This document shows, in pieces, positions 14,807 through 22,800 of a DNA stretch of 39,355 bases. The stretch spans positions 1 to 39,355 of IMG/VR virus record IMGVR_UViG_3300023176_006354. One strand, 5' to 3'. Positions within the stretch are counted from its first letter, which is position 1, and each line of letters opens with the position of its first letter. The DNA is from a virus. A program made the position numbers and the translations under genes. The notes beneath the pieces were generated by a model. That model saw only the letters and a list, made by a program, of their open reading frames with translations. It was not told the DNA's origin and did no database searches.

Positions 14807-16339
14807 TTATTCAGTAAACCACGTAGTGGATCTTGAAGTTGTTACGGTTGTATTATTAGTATATGTAGTATCAAAAAATGTTGTTCTGTTAGTTACATTT
14901 GATGTAGCTTGACTAGTTGGATGCTGCGTTGATGCATCTGTAATACGGCTTGTTGGAACAGGCGTATTAGTAATATAGTCTGTTGCAATAGGTGTATCAG
15001 TAATATAGTCTGTTGAAAACGTTGTTAGATACAATGTTTGTACTGTATATTCAGTAATTGCTTGGTATGGATACTCAGTAGGTGTGCTCCAAGCTGTAAC
15101 AGTGCTTTGCGAAGTTGGATATTGTGTTTCAACGCTATAATCAGTTGGTTGAAATACAGTAGGCAACGCTTGTGTTGTATTAAAACAGTTTGGATACGTT
15201 GTTGGTACTGGATAATTAGTATATCCTATTACTGTTGGATAAGTAGTTGTACGAGATGTTACGTGTGCCGGAACATAGTATTGCGACACTCTACAAGATT
15301 GATAACTTGTTGGACATATTACACTAGAACACGAAAAATCTCTTGTGTGTACGTATGTTGTTGTTCCAGACGTTTGCCGACTAGTTGGAAAATATGAATC
15401 GTAATATGTAATCCCAGAAGTTACAACTTCATATGGAACACCAGTATTATAGCAACTTTGATAAGTTCCAGTACATGGCTGACAATTGTTTCCTTCTTGT
15501 ATACACCACTGCTCCATTGCGAGATCACCGTTTGGTGTACATGGAATCCCCGCAATTGGATCTTCTTGACCCGAAAATGGAACCTGTGCACAAGTGTTAC
15601 GCAAAGATATATAAGTTGTTGGTCCACTTGTGTTTCTAGATGTTGGGACAAAAGTATCAAATGTTGTAGTAAAAGATACAGCAACTGTTGTTGAATATTC
15701 AGCAGTAACTGTACAACCAGAGGCTGAACAACCTATGAAACCAGATTGACCGGTTTCGTTTCCATTTTCATCGTAATAAACACTACCGCTTGCTGGTCCA
15801 ACTTCAGTATTTGTTGTGACAGTATCACAAATGGTTGTATTTTCAAAAGCGCCTGGAGTTGTATATGAAGTGACATTGCTCGTATTTTCAATTATCGCAG
15901 AAGTATACGTGGTATTTACTTGGTATGGATCGCAAGTCACAAACGTTGTACTTTGAGGATATCCAGTGCTTACTGAAAAAACTGTGATCACAGGATACGT
16001 ATAACTAGTAGTAGTATTTCGCGAATAGTCTGTTGGAACTAGCGAAATGTACGTAGTTGGATTTGAATATAAAGTTCCTAATGGATAATAATCAGAAGTA
16101 ATATATGGAGTAGGCACAGCATATATTGTAGGCACCGGAGTGTTAGTAGTATAATCTGTAGGAAACGTAGTCGTTTTAGGAGTTAAAAATACAGTATCAA
16201 ATGTTGTTGGATATACAGTAGAATAACTGGTCACGGCCGACGTTTGCACCTGATACGAGGTACTTCTTGTTGTTGGAAAATAAGTAGGGTATGTAGTAAA
16301 CTGACCCTTTGCTCCGCCTAACCATATTCTACGTGACAT
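14807..16339 (-). CDS. Thr/Tyr/Ser/Pro-repeat fibre or adhesin
   Basis: 510 residues of low-complexity beta-type repeats; about one residue in four is Thr, with Tyr, Ser and Pro next. Recurrent units are TTYPT, TDY, TNTPVPT, PTSR and TSGTTTY, spaced every 8 to 14 residues. A Cys-containing middle (about 195-345) holds CSASGC, CIQEGNNCQPC and CSSVICPTSYQSC. There is no signal peptide or membrane segment. Alternating Thr/Tyr strands with Pro turns fit a long thin beta fibre, and the Thr/Ser density would suit O-glycosylation. The repeat is shared by none of the other genes here. The gene starts at ATG 16339 overlapping the previous stop (TAATG) and is followed by the Tfa-like gene, which supports a fibre role. 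Confidence 0.6.
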   Translation of the reverse strand: MSRRIWLGGAKGQFTTYPTYFPTTRSTSYQVQTSAVTSYSTVYPTTFDTVFLTPKTTTFPTDYTTNTPVPTIYAVPTPYITSDYYPLGTLYSNPTTYISLVPTDYSRNTTTSYTYPVITVFSVSTGYPQSTTFVTCDPYQVNTTYTSAIIENTSNVTSYTTPGAFENTTICDTVTTNTEVGPASGSVYYDENGNETGQSGFIGCSASGCTVTAEYSTTVAVSFTTTFDTFVPTSRNTSGPTTYISLRNTCAQVPFSGQEDPIAGIPCTPNGDLAMEQWCIQEGNNCQPCTGTYQSCYNTGVPYEVVTSGITYYDSYFPTSRQTSGTTTYVHTRDFSCSSVICPTSYQSCRVSQYYVPAHVTSRTTTYPTVIGYTNYPVPTTYPNCFNTTQALPTVFQPTDYSVETQYPTSQSTVTAWSTPTEYPYQAITEYTVQTLYLTTFSTDYITDTPIATDYITNTPVPTSRITDASTQHPTSQATSNVTNRTTFFDTTYTNNTTVTTSRSTTWFTE

Positions 16340-16725
16340 TACTGATTATATCTCCAAACCTGTACTGCTTTCCAATTTGTTCCATTATCTAAAGTTTCTA
16401 ATACAATCATTGTTGCTGCATTAGTTCCAGTGTTCATTGTGGGAGTATTTCCTTTATCAAATCGAGTTCCAGGCGGCCAAGTAATTGAACCAGCGCCAGG
16501 TTGTTCTAATATGAAATACGCAGTATTCACCGCCCCAGTAACTAGACCAGTAATTGTAAATGTTGTATTGCCAGTAATGGTTGCAGTAATTGTTTCGCCG
16601 TTTGACAGATCTACTGACTGGGCTCCTGATATACTGCCTAAAGCTTGTGTTTTACTTTTGAGAGCGGCATTAACTACATTACGATCATCATCGATAACTG
16701 TAACACCACCAACCTTGATTGCCAT
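16339..16725 (-). CDS. small virion structural protein (fibre-like)
   Basis: 128 residues. It starts MAIKVGGVTVIDDDRNV, a start motif common in short structural proteins of marine phages. A beta domain follows with LSNGETITATITGNTTFTIT, then FILEQPGAGSITWPPGTRF and NWKAVQVWRYNQ at the end. This single-domain design resembles the knob/decoration modules found inside longer fibres ('f.l.l.q..g..titwp...'). AAGGAG lies 8 bases before ATG 16725. Its stop overlaps the start of the Thr/Tyr-rich protein, so the two are translationally coupled and may act together. Confidence 0.65.
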   Translation of the reverse strand: MAIKVGGVTVIDDDRNVVNAALKSKTQALGSISGAQSVDLSNGETITATITGNTTFTITGLVTGAVNTAYFILEQPGAGSITWPPGTRFDKGNTPTMNTGTNAATMIVLETLDNGTNWKAVQVWRYNQ

Positions 16726-16759
16726 CTTCGTATCTCCTTAAGAAACTCGGCTAAGGTAA

Positions 16760-17701
16760 TTATTGATTTTCTATTTTAGCAGATAATTCCTTAATAGCCT
16801 CTATTAATACTGGAATAAGAGCATCATATGAAACGCGCTTAATTCCATCTGAACCAGTATTTACAACAAGTGGTAATACTTCTTCTACTTGTTGTGCAAC
16901 TACACCGATTGATGACTTACCGCTATCTTTCCAATCAAAATATACACCTTCTAATTGTTTTGCAATTTCCAGTGCGTTTGGAATTCTATTTATATTTGTT
17001 TTTAATGTTATATCAGACGTTGAATTAAAATTTGTTGCTGATATATCACCTGCAGCTAAATTTGCTAAATTGAAACTAGCATCACCAGTATCAATACCAC
17101 TTGGACTATCTGGTTCTAATGTATAACCATCATAAAATTTCCAAGTATCATCAGTCGCATCTCTAAATAATCCTGCGTGTGCATAACCACTTGCTAAACC
17201 AGTATCATTATAACCACCTGCAATACCTAAATCAGGTTCAAGATAAGTTTTAGCATATGCCGTTCCGCCAGAAGTATATGTATCAACATTTGTAGAAGCA
17301 ATTGTAAATGATGTTGCATTAGCAGAAGTAATTGCTACATCAGTAACATTAAAACTTGTTGGTGTAACACCAATTACAGTTACAAAATCTCCAGCAACAT
17401 AATTATTATCTGCTGTATATACAACATTAACACCGTCACCAACCGCATTTGTAATTGTAGCATTAACTCGACGATTCAAATAAATCATACTTTCAGCGAC
17501 TGAAAGATTTTGAGTATTTACAAAAGTTGTTGTACCAGATACCGTTAAGTCTCCATCAATATCAACTACTCCAGTAAACGATGGACTAGCTAATGGTGCT
17601 TTTAGATCAAGTTCATCACTAATATTCGTGAAGTTTGTATCAACTTCTGAATTCAGTAGTCTTGATCCTTTAACGCTTCTAAGTGTTAATGATACAGACA
17701 T
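16760..17701 (-). CDS. tail fibre with C-terminal S74 intramolecular chaperone
   Basis: 313 residues. The N-terminal half has marine-fibre features: LRSVKGSRLLNSEVDTNFTN, then APLASPSFTGVVDIDGDLTV and AESMIYLNRR. The last 88 residues are a Peptidase_S74 domain. STSDITLKTNI has Ser229 and Lys234 (the +5 spacing of the self-cleavage dyad), followed by LEGVYFDWKD, GVVAQQVEEVLP and a final helix (YDALIPVLIEAIKEL). S74 domains trimerise the fibre and then cleave themselves off after the segment before Ser229. The mature fibre is thus predicted to be about 228 residues. It lies in the fibre cluster, 8 bases after the coiled-coil gene. Confidence 0.85.
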   Translation of the reverse strand: MSVSLTLRSVKGSRLLNSEVDTNFTNISDELDLKAPLASPSFTGVVDIDGDLTVSGTTTFVNTQNLSVAESMIYLNRRVNATITNAVGDGVNVVYTADNNYVAGDFVTVIGVTPTSFNVTDVAITSANATSFTIASTNVDTYTSGGTAYAKTYLEPDLGIAGGYNDTGLASGYAHAGLFRDATDDTWKFYDGYTLEPDSPSGIDTGDASFNLANLAAGDISATNFNSTSDITLKTNINRIPNALEIAKQLEGVYFDWKDSGKSSIGVVAQQVEEVLPLVVNTGSDGIKRVSYDALIPVLIEAIKELSAKIENQ

Positions 17702-17709
17702 TTACGTTC

Positions 17710-17967
17710 CTATTTTTCTTTATTCGCCAAGGACAATAATAAACCTTTAATATCAGACAAATCTGACTTTATAGTATTTATATCTGATTCCATTGATTGT
17801 ATTTTACTTTGTGTATTATACTTAAATATTTCTTCTTTGTTAGCTTTATCTCTTTTACTAACATAAGCTTCATAAGCTTTTTTATCGCTATTAGTAATTG
17901 ATTTAGAATGAGTATCTTTTACTAGATGCTCAAATCCACTAAAAGGTTCTACATTTAATGTTTTCAT
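17710..17967 (-). CDS. small coiled-coil protein of the fibre cluster
   Basis: 85 residues, Lys/Glu/Ser-rich and Cys-free. Residues 25-83 are predicted helical with heptad-like spacing in the last 40 (SKIQSMESDINTIKSDLSDI, then KGLLLSLANKEK), so it probably forms a short coiled coil. No known family is recognised. It lies between the 626-residue structural protein (1-base gap) and the S74 fibre and may link a fibre to the baseplate or chaperone it (inference). Confidence 0.55.
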   Translation of the reverse strand: MKTLNVEPFSGFEHLVKDTHSKSITNSDKKAYEAYVSKRDKANKEEIFKYNTQSKIQSMESDINTIKSDLSDIKGLLLSLANKEK

Positions 17968-17968
17968 A

Positions 17969-19849
17969 TTATGCTAGTGCGATCACTCTTAAATTTTTAC
18001 ACTTAGGTACAATTGCTGAATTTGATGATGTGAATGCAATCTTAATTTCAAGTCCATCAAATGGAGTCAATTCATCGAGCTCTAATTCAATTTCAGTAAA
18101 CGCATTATCTAACGATACTGGAAGATTAGGAGCGGCGATTTCAATAAACTCTGCTGTTTCAGCGTCTTCACCAATCAAATATGGTTTATAATAAAATAAA
18201 ATATTTGATCCAGCTTTACGATTTACATCAACACGTAAATTCAAAGCCGTAGATGGATTTGCTAAAGTAATTTTTCGTGTAATATATTTAGAAATAACAG
18301 AACCATTTACATTTGCTTCTTCAACAATATATGTTTTACCATATACTATAGTAAAGTCAGTTGTTGTTGAAACAAAAGATGCTGGGTCTGCTAAATTAAT
18401 TGCTGATAAAGTAATTTCTGATCCGTCACTTGCTATATCAGTAACTCTATAAGTTCCATCTACATCTGTAACAACTCCGGTGAGTGTAATAGTAGATCCA
18501 ATCGGAATTGCCAAAGCATTTTCTTGATGAGCAAGTGGAACAGTCAAAACGCCTTTTTCATTCTGAGGTGTAACGTCAGTTGCAGTAAATGTGGTATTAA
18601 TTGCCGACATTAATGTTACTTCGTCTTCCGTTAACGGATGTTCAGAAGCATAAGTTGGATTATTAATTAAATTATGATAAGTTAATAATCCGATTTGTTG
18701 TTTATCGATTAATGGCGAAACATATTTATTTTGAGTAGACAAATTCATTCGATAATGAAATGATTCATTACCACTTAAATTATTTGCTTTCACAGTTGGA
18801 TTTGCAACTAATCGTGTTTGATTTAGTTCTGTTAATGTTGGTTGTATATCAAAGAACGTAGAATCTTGAGTATAATTTGTTAGTGTTCCTTTTAGTTGAT
18901 GAACAACATTAGTGTCACCATTTTGTATAAGACCCAACTTAGGCTGAACCGCGTCAATTAAAAGATTCTTTGTAACAACAACTTGGTTTCCACCAAAGCG
19001 CGCTGACGCTGTTGCAGCAGTACCAACATCAACTGTATAAGAATTTGTTGTAACATTTGAAATTTGAAGTGCAACACCTGCTACATTGTCAAAGTTAATT
19101 CCGAATCCAGTTCCTGGACCAGAGATACCTTGACCAAGAGCTGTTCCTGGTGTTACACCGTTATTTGCTGAAGCAACAGCTCCAGAAACATATCCATCTA
19201 AATTTGCAATTGAACTAATAACTACATAGGTACCATTTGTCATACCATGATATCTGTGATGAACACGCATAAGTGTTGAACCATTAAATACTTCTAATGG
19301 TTCATCTTGTAAAACTTTTGAATTCATTGCACCAAGTTGACGAGCTTTAAAATCAAGAGTTGCGGTAACATTTTTATCAAAGATTGCACGATATAAATTA
19401 AATTTTAGATCTTGTGTTTGTTCAGGCGTCCATGTAGTAGCATTTTGTGATTTATACAAAGTGCCCATATATGGTTGAGATGATATTCTTTTTCCTGTAA
19501 CTAAGTCATCTTGATCAAGTTCTGAAATATATACCTGATATTTTTTCGAATCTGTTCCTAAGCATAATGAATATTCGCCTGGAACAAGATATATCGGAGC
19601 ATCAAATATAATTGTAGTTGGCGTAGATGCATCTGTTGAAGTAGAAATGTTTCGCGGATACGTTATTTTCTCAGAGAAAGGAACAATATAATCTCCAGGA
19701 AACCCATTATCGTTAGCTCTTATTTGAGTTAACATTGGTAAATAAGTATCTTTTGTTTTGAAGTATAAATCAACTTTAGTCACGCAGCAAGGTTCTTCAA
19801 TAAAGAATGATTGCGCTAAAGGATCTACTAAACTATTCAGGCTTGCCAT
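17969..19849 (-). CDS. large baseplate/fibre-proximal structural protein
   Basis: 626 residues. The N-terminus, SLNSLVDPLAQSFFIEE, then CCVTKVDLYFKTKD, and later FDAPIYLVPGEYSLCLGTD with YQVYISEL, is a recurring pattern in marine T4-like phages directly after the DUF4815 protein. The rest is beta-rich without enzyme motifs: a run of jelly-roll-like strands ending LDELTPFDGLEIKIAFTSSN. There is no T4 gene with clear sequence identity; its place after the gp10-position protein suggests a baseplate-to-fibre connector similar in role to gp9/gp11. GGAGC precedes ATG 19849, and the stop of the DUF4815 gene is only 15 bases away. Confidence 0.6.
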   Translation of the reverse strand: MASLNSLVDPLAQSFFIEEPCCVTKVDLYFKTKDTYLPMLTQIRANDNGFPGDYIVPFSEKITYPRNISTSTDASTPTTIIFDAPIYLVPGEYSLCLGTDSKKYQVYISELDQDDLVTGKRISSQPYMGTLYKSQNATTWTPEQTQDLKFNLYRAIFDKNVTATLDFKARQLGAMNSKVLQDEPLEVFNGSTLMRVHHRYHGMTNGTYVVISSIANLDGYVSGAVASANNGVTPGTALGQGISGPGTGFGINFDNVAGVALQISNVTTNSYTVDVGTAATASARFGGNQVVVTKNLLIDAVQPKLGLIQNGDTNVVHQLKGTLTNYTQDSTFFDIQPTLTELNQTRLVANPTVKANNLSGNESFHYRMNLSTQNKYVSPLIDKQQIGLLTYHNLINNPTYASEHPLTEDEVTLMSAINTTFTATDVTPQNEKGVLTVPLAHQENALAIPIGSTITLTGVVTDVDGTYRVTDIASDGSEITLSAINLADPASFVSTTTDFTIVYGKTYIVEEANVNGSVISKYITRKITLANPSTALNLRVDVNRKAGSNILFYYKPYLIGEDAETAEFIEIAAPNLPVSLDNAFTEIELELDELTPFDGLEIKIAFTSSNSAIVPKCKNLRVIALA

Positions 19850-19864
19850 TATCTATTTTGCTCC

Positions 19865-22800
19865 TTAGTAAACTGTTCCATTATCTATTGAATTTTGTAG
19901 TGTAACATCTACAGCTTTTTGTGCCCAACCATTTGGATTTAATTGGTCTGAATTTGCAATTGCAACTGCTGCTTGAACTCCGATAAAAACACCAGGACTA
20001 ACTCCGCCAGGCATTGTTCCTTTTTCATTCATATAATTAGTAATTGATGCGTCTGAATCTGCACCAATTCCTCTAGCTATCCCTTCATTTACCATATCTT
20101 TTACGAAGTGTCCAACCTTAGCAGCTGCTTCATTATATTCTGATGGAATAATAGATCCATCAATTCCACCACCAGCTAATGGTTCAGTTGATGTTTCGGC
20201 ATCAATAAAATCTTGTACAGTAAGACCTTTGTGTTCAGCGTAAGCTTCAATTTCTTCTCTTTCAGATTCTGTTGGTGGTCGACCAAATGCATATGAGAAT
20301 ACTGCACCCATATAACCTAATGTATCATTGTTTTGAGAACGTGGCGGATCTAAATCTCCATCATCGTCATCATCTTCATCTAAGTCATGGAACGTGTATA
20401 TAACAACAGTATCTTTTTCTTCATGATAATCGCAATAGTAACTGGAATTTGCTTCAATTAATACAGCACTTTCTCCCCAATTACCATCAGCTAATATTTC
20501 ATAATAATCAGCACCGTAACACTCAAATCTTAAATGTGTATTTAATGCAGGTGCATCATTAGGATCATATGCTTCTGCTAAATCCAATTCCTTTTGAGTA
20601 ATTGTAGTATCACCATCAATAATTGCTTGTTCTAATGTTGCGGTATCAACATAACCACAATCTGCAGAATTCAAAGCATATACAATTTCATATGTACCAC
20701 AATTGCCATCATGATAAGATCGATATTCTGTAAATGGTAATCGACAATCAGTAGCTTGTCCTGATACTAATGTACCTGAAACTGGACATGGATCTCTGGA
20801 TTGACAATCTTCAACATTATTAGCATCGATCAAAGCAGTATAAGTTCCACATATACCAGTTACATAATTATAAGTTCCATCATAGTATTCACCCCAAAGA
20901 TCTTTAGAGTTTTGAGCTGAACCATCTACACAGAACGTATTCTTAATTACACCATTACCTTCACACGGATTTGGAGGTATACATCCAGGAGAATTTGCTT
21001 CTTTCACAACAACTGAAGTTGTACATACTCCATTTACATCCGGTCCACCAGCAATCAATTGCTTAAGTTCACCAGATTTATGATCGCAGAATGTATCTAA
21101 AACAGTTCCAGCAGTAGGACATCCTTGTACAACCGAATCTTCTTCATATTGACATGTGGCAACATTATTCGTTTCAATTAATTGATCGAAATAACCACCG
21201 TTGCCATCATGATATGTTCCATACAAATCATGTCCTTGGCAATATTTGTCTGCAATTTCTCCTTGATCAGTCCAATCAACTCGAGTTGAAGATTTTTGTA
21301 TAGCTTGTTCAGATACTCTTGGAACTCGAGTTGTAATAATTTTATTTTGCCAAGTGACTAATTTACCAGAAGAATTAAATTGCATTGAAGCAGAAGTAAA
21401 TTCATTTTCTGGATTATTTGTTGGATCATCAGTAATTCTTAATGTATATACACCAGTCGGTAAATTATATTTGCTTGCAGCATATTCAAATGTTGCATGT
21501 AATTCTCCGTCTGAATCTGTAACAAGTGATTTACCAACAACACCACCAATAGCTTCGATTGTAGAAGCAAGATATGCTCCATCTCCTGGATTATCATAAG
21601 CATCTTGAGGTTGGACTCTTGTCGCAAAATCTCCAGTATATCGTGTATTTTCTGTAACATTAATTCCGTTAAAGAATACAAAAACACGAGTGTCTGGCAT
21701 TAAACCAGATGCTTGGAACGGAATAGAAACATCTCTCATTTGAGAAATTACTGTTTCAGTTGAAACGCGCTCAACGTTTTCAATATCGTCATAACCAACA
21801 TCATATGCTGTGCCGTGTTGGCCAATAATATATTCAACTCCATTACGAAGATCAACTGAACCTACAATTTCTTCTCCCCAAATATATCCATCTACCACTC
21901 CATCAGCAGCATCTTGTTGTCTATATTCAGATAAGAGATAATCATAATCAGAAGTATCAACGCCGGGTCGAATTTCAGCTCCATTAATTTCTTGCTTCCA
22001 TATATCTGAACTCTTACCAGTAATTTTACCTTTAAAAGATACAACATTATATGGATTTAAATTTGTAAAAGTTGATGCTTTATTATTTTGAATAAATTTT
22101 TCTTCAGTATACGGAAGACTATATAAGTCACCAGTTAATGTATAATTTTTAGCTGTTCTTTCGTTTTTAATTGTCAATTCAGTTGCTTCATCAAAAGCAA
22201 AATCAATTGTAAGATCTTCTTTCAAATCCAACATGTGTTGTTTGAATACAGGTCTTAACGCATTATTAATCTTATCAATTGCTACTCTATAATCTTCTCG
22301 ATAAACATCACCAACACCGTGACCAGTAAATGAATCAACAATAAATCCATTCTTAAATCGATCTAATCCGTTGATGTCTTTTATCTGATAATTTTGAGTA
22401 TCTTGCTCAATCTGATTTAGTGTTGTATAATATTCTAAGTTTTTGATTCGCTTTTCAAGATTACCAATTGCACGCATGGTATAACGCTTGTTATCGATAT
22501 TAATAACTTTAATATCAGCTTTCAAATCAAATACGTAAGCGTTTTGTTTTAATAAGTATAGAACCATTGAGTCTGTTGGTGTTTTAGGCTCTTTTGGTTC
22601 AAGATCGCTCTTACCTTTTATAATACGAATACGGCCTTTATTAGTAAGTACAACTTTATCTACACGTGGTAAGTAGTATTCGTATGATGTTGATATATCA
22701 TCTTCATAATCAAGGAATTCACCAACACTAGCACCGGTTCCTGAGAAGCCAGTACCAGCATCATTAATCCTAGGACGAAAATCTAAACAATCTCTCAATA

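Noticed and set aside
15038-15694. Several Cys/Trp-rich open frames opposite the Thr/Tyr-rich fibre gene.
   Set aside because: They are the antisense of repeated Thr/Tyr/Pro codons, have no ribosome sites and overlap a clear gene; shadows.
16987-16994. Perfect minus-strand TATAAATA inside the S74 fibre gene.
   Set aside because: It lies over 260 bases from the next gene start in coding sequence of AT-rich codons (Asn, Ile, Lys); probably chance.
17775-17782. Perfect minus-strand TATAAATA inside the small coiled-coil gene.
   Set aside because: About 74 bases from the S74 fibre start, so it could work, but it is inside coding sequence and not next to a leader; left out for lack of support.
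21354-21687. Open frames overlapping the DUF4815 gene.
   Set aside because: The long DUF4815 frame is continuous here and the short frames have no recognisable content.
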